15,629 nt of DNA from Brevibacterium picturae (GCF_030453725.1 NZ_JAKDJU010000068.1:1-15629), one strand, 5' to 3'; positions 6,766 through 13,799 are shown, counted from the first letter of the stretch. Numbers and translations: made by a program. Notes: generated by a model from the sequence alone, not told the origin.

Positions 6766-6781
6766 GTAACAATCAAGTAAC
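6766..6781 (+). promoter_or_regulatory. Candidate MtrA-type direct repeat upstream of proV
   Basis: Two perfect GTAAC elements at 6766-6770 and 6777-6781 spaced 11 bp, with another GTAAC at 6720-6724. This is the best copy of the repeat seen in the window. In Corynebacterium glutamicum the MtrAB system controls osmoprotectant uptake genes, which fits the downstream operon. Confidence 0.45.
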
Positions 6782-6875
6782 ACATAGTTCTGCATCATTC
6801 CAGGTCAGAAGGCCAATCTAGCCAGAAACCCCGCGATGTCTCGACATGACTCATGGCGTAATCGCTGAACAAATC

Positions 6876-6881
6876 TACAAT
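6876..6881 (+). promoter_or_regulatory. Possible -10 element of the proVWX operon
   Basis: TACAAT matches the -10 consensus at five of six bases. No convincing -35 is found 16-18 bp upstream, which would suit a promoter needing an activator. Confidence 0.3.
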
Positions 6882-7017
6882 GAGAAGTGAGATATCCGTG
6901 TGCGGTGAGGCGAGTGTGCGATCGACCCTGTTCGGATCGACAGCCACCGCCGGATCGCAGAATCGGGGGTGAAGCCTCTCGTTCTTGCGGAGGGTCAAGA
7001 ATGTAAGGAGGAAGCAC

Positions 7018-8328
7018 GTGAGCGTTGTCAAAGCATCAAACGTTTACAAGGTCTTCGGCAAACGCCAGAAGGAAGTCGTCAAACGCCTCGAAGAAGGTGC
7101 AGATCGCGACGAACTCACCAAACTCGGAACAGCGGCAGTCATCGATGCCAGCTTCGAGGTCGAAGCGGGTGAGATCTTCGTCGTCATGGGCCTTTCCGGT
7201 TCAGGCAAGTCGACTCTGATCCGTACGCTTAACGGGCTGTGGTCAACCACCACGGGATCCGTCGAAATCTTGGGCACCGATATCTCCAAGATCGATGCGG
7301 CAGCTCTACGCAAGGTGCGCAGCGAGCATGCTTCGATGGTATTCCAGCATTTCGCATTGCTCCCGCACCGGACGGTGCGCGATAACGCCGCCTATGCCCT
7401 CGAGGTCCGTGGGACAGCAAAGGCTGAGCGGGATATCGTCGCAGACCGTTGGCTCAAGGCTGTCGGACTTGACGGTTGGGGAGACAAATTCCCCGAACAG
7501 CTCTCCGGCGGCATGCAACAGCGGGTGGGACTCGCACGTGCCTTCGCCGCCGAAACCGATATCCTGCTCATGGACGAGGCGTTTTCCGCACTGGATCCGC
7601 TCATCCGCCGCGAGATGCAGGAACAGCTCGTCGAACTCCAGGGCGAACTCAAGAAGACCATCATCTTCATCACCCACGACCTCAATGAGGCTATGTTCCT
7701 CGGCGATCGGATTGCGGTCATGCGCAACGGGCGCATCGTCCAAGTCGGGACTCCCGAGGAGATCCTCACCGATCCTGCCAATGACTACGTGGCCCAGTTC
7801 GTCCACGATGTCGATCGTGCCCGCGTTCTCACAGCGAGCAACGTGATGGAGAAGTCACGACAGGTTGTCACGAACCAGAACGGGCCCCGAGTCGCGTTGC
7901 GGAACATGCGTGAGAGCAACGCTTCGGCAGTCCACGTCACCGACCGTCACCGCAAATACCTCGGCGTCGTCAACGACCGTGACTGCATCGATCATCTCCG
8001 CACCGGCGCGAGCACCCTGGATGAGATCATCAAGCCGGTGGTGAGCCCCGCCTCGCCCGACGACCTTCTCATCGATCTCTTCCTGCCGTCTTCGGAGACA
8101 CCCCTACCGGTTCCTGTGACCGACGACGAAGAACAGCTCGTCGGCGTCGTGCCCCGAGCGACACTGCTGGCCGCGCTGGGCAATCAGAACGGCAACGACG
8201 AACAGGCAGAGGGAGACTCGACCGTGGAGTGGGGGCCTCCGGTGGACACGGGAGTCATCGACCAGCTGCTCGCAGAGACTGGTGATGCTTCAGAAGCCGA
8301 AGCAGCAAGCAGGAAGGGCAGCCTCTGA
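7018..8328 (+). CDS. proV: Glycine betaine/proline ABC transporter ATPase with CBS region
   Basis: Energises osmoprotectant import at the inner face of the membrane. The 436 residues begin at GTG 7018, preceded by a strong AAGGAGG (7005-7011); an upstream in-frame TTG at 6985 is less likely. Walker A is GLSGSGKST (58-66), Q-loop Gln110 (VFQHFALLPHRTV), signature LSGGMQQR (162-169), Walker B DILLMDE (181-187) and the H-loop His220 (ITHDL). Residues 1-40 are the extra N-terminal segment typical of ProV/OpuAA. Residues about 270-390 correspond to the tandem CBS region that senses ionic strength or nucleotides in this family, followed by an acidic tail to 436. It overlaps the permease start by 1 bp (TGATG), so the two are translationally coupled. 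Confidence 0.95.
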   Translation: MSVVKASNVYKVFGKRQKEVVKRLEEGADRDELTKLGTAAVIDASFEVEAGEIFVVMGLSGSGKSTLIRTLNGLWSTTTGSVEILGTDISKIDAAALRKVRSEHASMVFQHFALLPHRTVRDNAAYALEVRGTAKAERDIVADRWLKAVGLDGWGDKFPEQLSGGMQQRVGLARAFAAETDILLMDEAFSALDPLIRREMQEQLVELQGELKKTIIFITHDLNEAMFLGDRIAVMRNGRIVQVGTPEEILTDPANDYVAQFVHDVDRARVLTASNVMEKSRQVVTNQNGPRVALRNMRESNASAVHVTDRHRKYLGVVNDRDCIDHLRTGASTLDEIIKPVVSPASPDDLLIDLFLPSSETPLPVPVTDDEEQLVGVVPRATLLAALGNQNGNDEQAEGDSTVEWGPPVDTGVIDQLLAETGDASEAEAASRKGSL

Positions 8329-9245
8329 TGGAGAACATCCGAATCCCGGTAGGAGCCTGGGTCGATACCGTCTTCGACTGGCTGAAGGAGAACGCCTCCT
8401 GGTTCTTCGACTTCATCACCTTCCTCTTCAATTTCCTCATCGATACGCTCACCGAAGTGCTCGTCGACCTTCATCCGCTGGTCATCATGGTCATTTTGGC
8501 CCTGCTCGGCTGGGTCTTTCGCTCCTGGCAAATGGCGGTGGGCACGTTGGTCGGTATGTTCTTCATCATGACCATGGGCCAGTGGGTGCCGTCGATGCAG
8601 ACTCTTGCGCTGATCATCATCGCGGCCGTCATCGCGATCATCATTGCGATTCCGACAGGAATCCTGGCTGCGAGGAACGACACGGCCTCGGCGATCATCC
8701 GCCCCGTCCTCGACTTCATGCAGACCATGCCGGCCTTCGTCTACCTCATCCCCGCTGTCACGTTCTTCAGCATCGGCGTCGTTCCCGGCCTCGTATCGAC
8801 CGTCATCTTCGCGCTGCCTCCAGGAGTGAGGTTCACCGAGCTCGGCATCCGCGGCGTCGACTCGGAGACTGTTGAAGCAGGTCAGTCCTTCGGAGCTACT
8901 CCAGGGCAGATCCTGCGAGGCGTCCAACTGCCCCTGGCCACGCCGACGATCATGGCCGGCATCAACCAGGTCATCATGCTGGCTCTGGCCATGGCCGTCA
9001 TCGCCGGCATCGTCGGTGCCGACGGACTCGGCAAGAATGTCGTCGAAGCGGTCGCCACCCAGAACCTGCCCCTCGGCGTCGAGGCCGGTCTCGGTGTCGT
9101 TGTCATCGCGGTCTATCTCGATCGTGTGACAGCCGCCCTGGGCAATGCGAAGGACTACCCGAAATCGCTCGTCGCCACGATCCGCAAGCGCAACGCCAAG
9201 GCCAAGTCTGCGGCCGCGACCGCGAAGGCCGATGCGAATGCCTAA
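8328..9245 (+). CDS. proW: Glycine betaine/proline ABC transporter permease
   Basis: 305-residue integral membrane permease of the ProW/OpuAB type. An N-terminal hydrophobic stretch (22-45) is followed by membrane segments at about 50-65, 70-84, 90-113, 134-163 and 205-232. The coupling loop with the EAA-like motif is at 183-202 (EAGQSFGATPGQILRGVQLP), where it contacts the ATPase. The C-terminus is a basic, Ala/Lys-rich tail. It starts on the TGATG overlap with proV, with GGAAGGG upstream. A 57-bp gap leads to the binding protein. One permease gene implies a homodimer in the membrane. Confidence 0.95.
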   Translation: MENIRIPVGAWVDTVFDWLKENASWFFDFITFLFNFLIDTLTEVLVDLHPLVIMVILALLGWVFRSWQMAVGTLVGMFFIMTMGQWVPSMQTLALIIIAAVIAIIIAIPTGILAARNDTASAIIRPVLDFMQTMPAFVYLIPAVTFFSIGVVPGLVSTVIFALPPGVRFTELGIRGVDSETVEAGQSFGATPGQILRGVQLPLATPTIMAGINQVIMLALAMAVIAGIVGADGLGKNVVEAVATQNLPLGVEAGLGVVVIAVYLDRVTAALGNAKDYPKSLVATIRKRNAKAKSAAATAKADANA

Positions 9246-9302
9246 GCGCTCAGAGCAACCACAGACAAGCAGAAGTCGAGTACTCGAGAAAAGGAGCACA
9301 CA

Positions 9303-10214
9303 ATGAAGAGAAGATTCCTCACCACATTCGTCGCAGGAGTGGCAGCGCTGGGACTGGCCCTGACCGGCTGTTCTCAGCAAGCCGCAGAGGATGACGGCGG
9401 CAGCGGCGGAGACAAGGGCGATATCAAGCTCGGCTATGTCACCGGCTGGACCGACGGTCAGAGCATATCCCTGCTGCTCGAAGACCAGCTCGGAAAGATG
9501 GGCTACAACGTCGAAACAGAGACGTTCAGCGAGGCCGCCGTTCTCTACGCCGGTGTCGCCAACGGCGACGTCGACATGTACCCCTCGTCGTGGCCTGAGG
9601 TCACGCACAAACAGTACATGGACGAGTACGGCGACAAGCTCGAGGATGTCGGCGCGTACTACGACAACGCGGTGCTCACCATTGCGGTGCCGAAGTACAT
9701 GGACGACATCAACTCGATCGAGGACCTCAAAGGCAAGGGCAAGGACTTCGGCGGAGAGATCATCGGCATCGAGCCCGGCGCCGGTCTGACCGCTGCCACT
9801 GAGAAGATGATCCCCGAGTACGGCTTGGACGATGAGTACAAACTCGTCACCTCGTCAACGGCAGCGATGCTCACCGAACTCGGCAACGCCACCGATGCCG
9901 AAGAGGACATCGTCGTCACGCTGTGGCGTCCGTTCTGGGCCAACAACGCCTACCCGGTCAAGGACCTCGAGGATCCCGAGGGTGCCATGGGTGAAGCTGA
10001 GAAGCTGCACTTCACAGCAACTAAGGGATTCAGCGATGAATTCGGCGACGCCGCTGACTACATCAGCAAGATCAAACTCGATGACAAGCAGTACGGTGAC
10101 CTCGAAGACCTCGTCGTCAACGAATACGAGGACGAGGGCGAAAAGGCCATCACCGAGTGGCTGAAGCAGAACCCGGACGCCTACGAGGGTGAGCTCACCG
10201 GCGAAGAGAAGTAG
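9303..10214 (+). CDS. proX: Glycine betaine/proline-binding lipoprotein
   Basis: Extracytoplasmic substrate-binding lipoprotein of the OpuAC/ProX family, 303 residues. The lipoprotein signal has a basic start (MKRRF), a hydrophobic core and the lipobox LTGC with Cys23 as lipidation site, then a Gly/Asp-rich linker. Aromatic residues likely to form the quaternary-ammonium cage include Trp49 (GWTDGQS), Trp97 (SSWPEVTHKQY) and Trp208/Trp212 (TLWRPFWANNAYP). AAAGGAG lies about 6 nt before the ATG at 9303. As last gene of the operon it is followed by a strong hairpin. Glycine betaine is the most likely ligand; proline betaine or related compounds are possible. Confidence 0.95.
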   Translation: MKRRFLTTFVAGVAALGLALTGCSQQAAEDDGGSGGDKGDIKLGYVTGWTDGQSISLLLEDQLGKMGYNVETETFSEAAVLYAGVANGDVDMYPSSWPEVTHKQYMDEYGDKLEDVGAYYDNAVLTIAVPKYMDDINSIEDLKGKGKDFGGEIIGIEPGAGLTAATEKMIPEYGLDDEYKLVTSSTAAMLTELGNATDAEEDIVVTLWRPFWANNAYPVKDLEDPEGAMGEAEKLHFTATKGFSDEFGDAADYISKIKLDDKQYGDLEDLVVNEYEDEGEKAITEWLKQNPDAYEGELTGEEK

Positions 10215-10256
10215 TCCGAGCTTTGGGAACTCAATTCTGAATTCCTGAGCCCGTGC

Positions 10257-10292
10257 AGAAGGCCCTCCATCTTGCGGGATGGAGGGCCTTCT
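10257..10292 (+). terminator. Hairpin terminator of proVWX
   Basis: A perfect 15-bp inverted repeat: AGAAGGCCCTCCATC (10257-10271) and GATGGAGGGCCTTCT (10278-10292) around a 6-nt loop, 42 bp after the proX stop. It lacks a U-run beyond the CCTTCT of the stem itself, as is common in actinobacteria. It should also separate proX from the alkyltransferase gene downstream. Confidence 0.88.
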
Positions 10293-10391
10293 ACATCGTG
10301 CCGAGCAATCAGTGTGCCGTGGACGCAAACAGCACACTACGGCCGCTGCACAGATGCGATAGCTTTGCCCTGAGAGAGGAGACACACGATC

Positions 10392-10964
10392 ATGAGTTCG
10401 CATGATTTCCACGACGAACTTGCCGAGCATGACTTCTCCCGGGCCGCAATGGACACACCAGTCGGCCCCATCGCAGTGACCAGCAACGGGCAGTCCATCA
10501 TCCGTGTCGAGTGGCCAGAACCCGACGAGGCCACCGACGACAGTACGGATCAGTCCGATACGGGCATCCATCAAAGCACGGGCGCCTCTGACCTTCTTAT
10601 TGCTGAAGCGCTGCAGCAGCTTCGAGCCTACTTCGACGGCACCCTCACCACCTTCGATCTGCCTCTGGACTTAGGTCCAGTCTCCGCGACCGCGCGAACG
10701 GTCCTCACCACTCTCAACGAGACGGTCTCGCCGGGCACCACCATCACCTACGGCGAACTCGCCCGGCGCAGCGGAACCGGCATCCACGCACGAGGAATCG
10801 GCGGCATCATGGGAATGAACCCTCTGCCGTTGGTCATCGCCTGCCATCGTGTCGTTGCCAGCGACAGTCTGGGCGGGTATTCCGGCGGGCGCCGAGGCAC
10901 GGCATTGGAGACGAAGCGCTGGCTGCTCGAGTTCGAGGACGCCCTTCCCCCAGCACTGTTCTGA
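10392..10964 (+). CDS. ogt: Methylated-DNA--protein-cysteine S-methyltransferase
   Basis: Suicide DNA repair protein that takes the alkyl group from O6-alkylguanine onto a cysteine. 190 residues. Acceptor Cys151 is in the motif VIACHRVV; the family usually has PCHRV, so Pro is replaced by Ala150. Other key positions are kept: Tyr120 (TITYGELARR), the base-flipping Arg134 (ARGIGGIMGMNP), Asn143 and the SLGGYSGG loop. The N-terminal half is loosely conserved, with an acidic low-complexity stretch at about 43-60. The start at 10392 has GAGAGGAG rather far (about 10 nt) upstream. It stands alone after the proVWX terminator, and its stop lies 1 bp from the stop of the convergent peroxidase gene. 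Confidence 0.9.
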   Translation: MSSHDFHDELAEHDFSRAAMDTPVGPIAVTSNGQSIIRVEWPEPDEATDDSTDQSDTGIHQSTGASDLLIAEALQQLRAYFDGTLTTFDLPLDLGPVSATARTVLTTLNETVSPGTTITYGELARRSGTGIHARGIGGIMGMNPLPLVIACHRVVASDSLGGYSGGRRGTALETKRWLLEFEDALPPALF

Positions 10965-10965
10965 G

Positions 10966-12297
10966 TCACCCCTCGAAGAGGCTCTGCCCGATGTATTCCC
11001 CTTCCTTGATTCCCGGCGGGATCGCCCACACCGTCGACCCGATCGGCGTGGTCCACTCATTGAGCAGATCCACCTCGGCGAGGCGGCGTTGGATCGGCAG
11101 GAACTGCCGGTCGATATCGGCCTGGAACGAGGCGAACATCAGTCCGGCCTCCTCCCCTGCTCCGGTTCCGTAGTTGAACGTGCGTCGGTGGATCTGTGTC
11201 TCGGGACCGAAACCGTCCCGGGCCCGGGCCACGTGCGAGGCCGCCGAGATCTTCGTCAGCCCGCGCTTGTCGACCGCGTCGAAGTCGGGGACGTCGAACT
11301 CGTCCTCACCCGACAGCGGTGCGCCCGTGTCGAGCGTTCGCCCGGTCGCGAATTCGCGGGCCGGCCGATCGGCCTTGTCCCAGGTGTCGAGGTTCATTGC
11401 AATGTCACGCAGCACCAAGGTCGTTCCCCCGCGCATCCACTCTGGCAGATGCGCGCCGAGGTCGTCCGGCGGTTGTCCGCGCGCGGAGAAGACCGGATCT
11501 GCTTGTCGGGCGCCCTGTCCCCAGATGATGCGCGCGAAGTCCTCGGACCCGGGCCCGGGATTGGCCGTCCCGTCCAACTGTCCGAAGAGGTTCCGCTGGG
11601 TCTGTCCCTCCCCCTGACTGCCATAGGAACGGCGAAACCCGTCTCTCTGCCAGGCCACCTCGGCGAAGTTTCGGGAATCTTTGAACAGCATTCGCCGGGC
11701 ATGCGCCAAGGTCAGCGGATCGTCGCCGCAGATCTGCAGGAGCAGATCCCCGGTGCACCGGCCGGGATCAAGGCCATCGATCGGGAACTTCTCCAGCGGG
11801 GCCAACCATGTCGGCACTGATTGCTCACCCGCCAGCTCAACGAGCCCGGACCCGAATCCGAATGTGACGGTCAGGCGCGCCGGCTCGTGGGCGAGTTCGG
11901 GTTCGGAGTCGGCCAGCGGCCCGCTGCCCTGAGTCAGGGCGGCGGCATCGGCGGTGAGCAGCCTCAGCCAGCGCGTCACATCTGCGGCCTTGATGCCCGG
12001 TTTCAGCCTCAGCGCCAGGAAGTGCGCATGCGCCTGGGGTGGGGTTTCGACCCCGGCCTGATGAGGGGCGTAGAACGGTTCTGTCACCGGCCCGTTGGCT
12101 CCGTTGAGATCTCGTGAGGGTGTGGCCTCGGCGCGACCTGCTCCACCGCCTCGGCCCGCTCCGAAGCCCGCGACGGCGCCGACGACTCCTGTTCCGCCGG
12201 CCGCGGCCGCCGACGCGATCAGGTGTCGGCGGCTGAAGCCATGCTTGCGGGAAGAGGTGTCTCTGGGCTCGGGCTCAGTGGTCACCGCTGTCCCCAT
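10966..12297 (-). CDS. Tat-exported DyP-type haem peroxidase
   Basis: Dye-decolourising peroxidase, 443 residues from the ATG at 12295-12297. A twin-arginine signal is at 22-27 (SRRHLI), followed by an Ala/Gly hydrophobic stretch, so the folded haem protein should be exported by Tat. The DyP fingerprint GQLDG has the distal Asp at 242; the proximal haem His is predicted at 355 (ASHVARARDG) and the distal Arg in HRRTFNYG at 371-372. It resembles EfeB and Streptomyces DtpA. The start overlaps the end of the copper chaperone gene by 23 bp; an alternative GTG at 12285 would overlap by 11 bp. Pairing with a copper chaperone mirrors the DtpA neighbourhood, where the peroxidase supports copper-oxidase maturation. 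The natural substrate here is unknown. Confidence 0.93.
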   Translation of the reverse strand: MGTAVTTEPEPRDTSSRKHGFSRRHLIASAAAAGGTGVVGAVAGFGAGRGGGAGRAEATPSRDLNGANGPVTEPFYAPHQAGVETPPQAHAHFLALRLKPGIKAADVTRWLRLLTADAAALTQGSGPLADSEPELAHEPARLTVTFGFGSGLVELAGEQSVPTWLAPLEKFPIDGLDPGRCTGDLLLQICGDDPLTLAHARRMLFKDSRNFAEVAWQRDGFRRSYGSQGEGQTQRNLFGQLDGTANPGPGSEDFARIIWGQGARQADPVFSARGQPPDDLGAHLPEWMRGGTTLVLRDIAMNLDTWDKADRPAREFATGRTLDTGAPLSGEDEFDVPDFDAVDKRGLTKISAASHVARARDGFGPETQIHRRTFNYGTGAGEEAGLMFASFQADIDRQFLPIQRRLAEVDLLNEWTTPIGSTVWAIPPGIKEGEYIGQSLFEG

Positions 12298-12871
12298 GAT
12301 CCATCTCGTCGTGGTCCATGTCCTTGTGGTCGGCCCCGGCGCCGTCATCATCGGCCTCACCCGGGGCATAGTTCTCCTGTGCCCCGGAGTAGTCCTTGGC
12401 GATGGCAGTCACCGAGACGGTCTGATCGTCGCCGGTGACAAGTTCCAGCGAGATCTCCTCGCCGGGTTTGATAGGCCTCTTCAGCCCCATGACCATGATG
12501 TGTTCCCCGCCGGGTTTGAGGCTCAGCGACTCGCCCGCCGGGACCGTGAAGCCGCCCTTCTTCTCCTGCATCGACATGCCTCCGGAGCTGTCTTCCAGCG
12601 TTTCATGGAGTTGGACCTCATCGGCGTCATCGTATTCGGCCCCGACGATGGTGATGTCCTTGTCGCTGCTGTTCTTCAGTTCGCCGAAGACCGCGGTCAT
12701 GCCCTCGTCGGCGGCTTTGACCCAGGCATTGTCGAGGCTCAGGGAGTCGACGCTGACCTGGGACCTGCTGGCCGTCTCTTCGGGTTCGCTCGCCTGGCTC
12801 TGGCCGCAGGCACTGAGCCCGATCATGGCGGCTACGGACAGGGTGACCATCAGGGTGGTGTTCTTTCGCAT
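12275..12871 (-). CDS. PCu(A)C-type copper chaperone lipoprotein with His/Met tail
   Basis: 198 residues from the ATG at 12871; an earlier in-frame ATG at 12949 adds a basic, unstructured stretch in front of the lipoprotein signal and was rejected. The lipobox is LSAC with Cys22, so it should be anchored outside the membrane. The PCu(A)C domain (about 45-157) has its copper ligands His89, Met99/Met101, His124 and Met126 (HIM), close to the family pattern H-x10-M-x21-H-x-M. The last 18 residues form a His/Met/Asp tail with His at 182, 187, 192 and 198 and Met at 185 and 190. It lies between the Met/His-rich membrane protein and the DyP peroxidase, and overlaps the latter. Copper delivery or storage at the cell surface is the likely role. 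Confidence 0.9.
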   Translation of the reverse strand: MRKNTTLMVTLSVAAMIGLSACGQSQASEPEETASRSQVSVDSLSLDNAWVKAADEGMTAVFGELKNSSDKDITIVGAEYDDADEVQLHETLEDSSGGMSMQEKKGGFTVPAGESLSLKPGGEHIMVMGLKRPIKPGEEISLELVTGDDQTVSVTAIAKDYSGAQENYAPGEADDDGAGADHKDMDHDEMDHGDSGDH

Positions 12872-12911
12872 TTTGTCTGCACTTTCAGTGTGTCGGTGCA
12901 GGCGGACACGA

Positions 12912-12932
12912 TCGTCGACGGTTCGTCGACGA
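12912..12932. promoter_or_regulatory. Inverted repeat upstream of the copper chaperone gene
   Basis: Arms TCGTCGAC (12912-12919) and GTCGACGA (12925-12932) are perfectly complementary over 8 bp with a 5-nt spacer, 40 bp before the chaperone start codon. It could be an operator or a leader hairpin. No matching promoter is evident. Confidence 0.4.
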
Positions 12933-12965
12933 CGGTGTTCGGCTGTCACCGATGATGTATGGGCG

Positions 12966-13004
12966 CGGCGGTGAATCCGCCAAGGGTCGGCGGTGTATCC
13001 GCCG
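12966..13004. repeat. Twin hairpin repeats between the membrane protein and copper chaperone genes
   Basis: CGGCGGTGAATCCGCC (12966-12981) and CGGCGGTGTATCCGCC (12988-13003) are direct repeats with one mismatch, spaced 22 bp, two helical turns. Each contains an inverted repeat: GGCGG/CCGCC with 5-nt loop in the first and CGGCGG/CCGCCG in the second. They begin 18 bp after the stop of the upstream gene on the minus strand. Confidence 0.75.
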
Positions 13005-13021
13005 CTGGTGAAGTTCTGCGT

Positions 13022-13669
13022 TCAGACGAGTGCGGGCGGTCCGCGTCGGTAGTTGGGGCCGACGACGGCGGAGGTGATGGCCTGAGGCAGGTGGAACTCG
13101 CCCTGGACGAGCCGGGCAGGGAATTCTGCCAGGACCCCGACCGCCTCGGCGAGCGACCGGAGTGCGGTGGCTATCGGCCCCAGCGCCAGCTGCAGAATGG
13201 TGAGAATGATGTCTTCGCCGCGTTTGAGGATCACTGCGGTGACGATGACCGCGGCGGCGTGGGCGGCCACCATGGCCAGACTCGCACTCGAGCCGTCACC
13301 GGCCATGTGCGACATCGGATGGGACATCGTCGTGGTCTGGCCCAGGTCCAAGGTGCCGGTCCCGTGATTCATGTGCTGGTGGCCCATGGCCATTCCGGTC
13401 GCCGAGGCAACGGTGGAGGCAGGTGCTGCGGTGAACCAGCCCATCGACAGGTGCATGAGGATCTGGCCCAGACCGAGCAGCGATCCCAGAGCCAGATACC
13501 CGAGGCGCCTGCCGGCGAGGATCATTGCGGCCCACAGGACGATGACGAAGACGATCGAGATGCCGAGGAGAGACGCCGTGCCGCCGGCGCCGACGTGCAT
13601 GAGCACAGCCAGCAAGGTCGTCATGAGCGCGGCGAAGAGAGCACGTACCGACTTGTTCGATCCGGTCAT
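13022..13669 (-). CDS. Met/His-rich four-helix membrane protein, copper-cluster associated
   Basis: 215 residues; ATG at 13667-13669 with AGGAGG 4-5 nt upstream. Predicted membrane helices lie at about 10-27, 33-52, 58-77 and 130-148. Basic residues (Lys6/Arg9, Arg54/Arg55, Lys149/Arg150) place both termini inside and the 79-128 loop outside. That loop holds two metal-binding-like clusters: Met93, Met95, His97, His99, Met100, His102 (GMAMGHQHMNHG) and Met115, His117, Met119, His121, Met122 (TMSHPMSHMAG). More His/Met sit within helices (MH at 24-25 and 72-73). I do not recognise the family. Its place before the PCu(A)C and DyP genes suggests copper sensing, storage or transport, but this is inference. 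Confidence 0.8.
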   Translation of the reverse strand: MTGSNKSVRALFAALMTTLLAVLMHVGAGGTASLLGISIVFVIVLWAAMILAGRRLGYLALGSLLGLGQILMHLSMGWFTAAPASTVASATGMAMGHQHMNHGTGTLDLGQTTTMSHPMSHMAGDGSSASLAMVAAHAAAVIVTAVILKRGEDIILTILQLALGPIATALRSLAEAVGVLAEFPARLVQGEFHLPQAITSAVVGPNYRRGPPALV

Positions 13670-13734
13670 GGCCCTCCTCTCAATGGGCTGCCCGCACGCA
13701 TGGCATCATGGTCGAGCCTCAAGGAACTCAAATC

Positions 13735-13751
13735 TTCTACTCAGTGTAGAA
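13735..13751. promoter_or_regulatory. Inverted repeat upstream of the copper cluster
   Basis: TTCTAC (13735-13740) and GTAGAA (13746-13751) flank a 5-nt spacer. On the minus strand the repeat contains TACACT, a fair -10 element, so a repressor bound here would block transcription of the membrane protein gene 66 bp downstream. A longer interrupted repeat, CATCATGGT (13704-13712) with ACCATGATG (13751-13759), surrounds it. Confidence 0.4.
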
Positions 13752-13799
13752 CCATGATGGCGCGGACGCCACAACGCCACTCACTCATTGCCGAACGAA

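Larger units (their letters stand above)
6646..7017 (+). other. Intergenic control region upstream of the betaine importer
   Basis: A 372-bp gene-free stretch. Positions 6711-6800 are markedly AT-rich and contain three GTAAC elements (6720, 6766, 6777). A short inverted repeat ATGTC-TC-GACAT lies at 6836-6847. A possible -10 lies at 6876-6881, which would give a leader of about 130 nt. The segment 6646-6710 looks like plain sequence after the hydrolase stop, with no clear terminator. Confidence 0.55.

Noticed and set aside
6985..7017. Upstream TTG start for proV
   Set aside because: The GTG at 7018 has a strong AAGGAGG at the right distance; the extra 11 residues are basic and cover the ribosome binding site.
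8184..9608. Long minus-strand open frame of 474 codons opposite proW and proX
   Set aside because: It is antisense to two certain genes, is rich in Arg/Asp/Gly as expected for the complement of GC-rich codons, and shows no family motif.
10849..11820. Plus-strand open frame of 323 codons opposite the DyP gene
   Set aside because: Shadow of the peroxidase gene; no start signal and no recognisable domain.
12298..12369. Longer DyP start at 12369
   Set aside because: The extra residues are the complement-frame product of the chaperone His/Met tail and lie in front of the Tat signal; the ATG at 12297 gives a normal Tat leader.
12872..12949. Longer copper chaperone starting at 12949
   Set aside because: It would put 26 basic residues in front of a normal lipoprotein signal peptide, blocking correct export.
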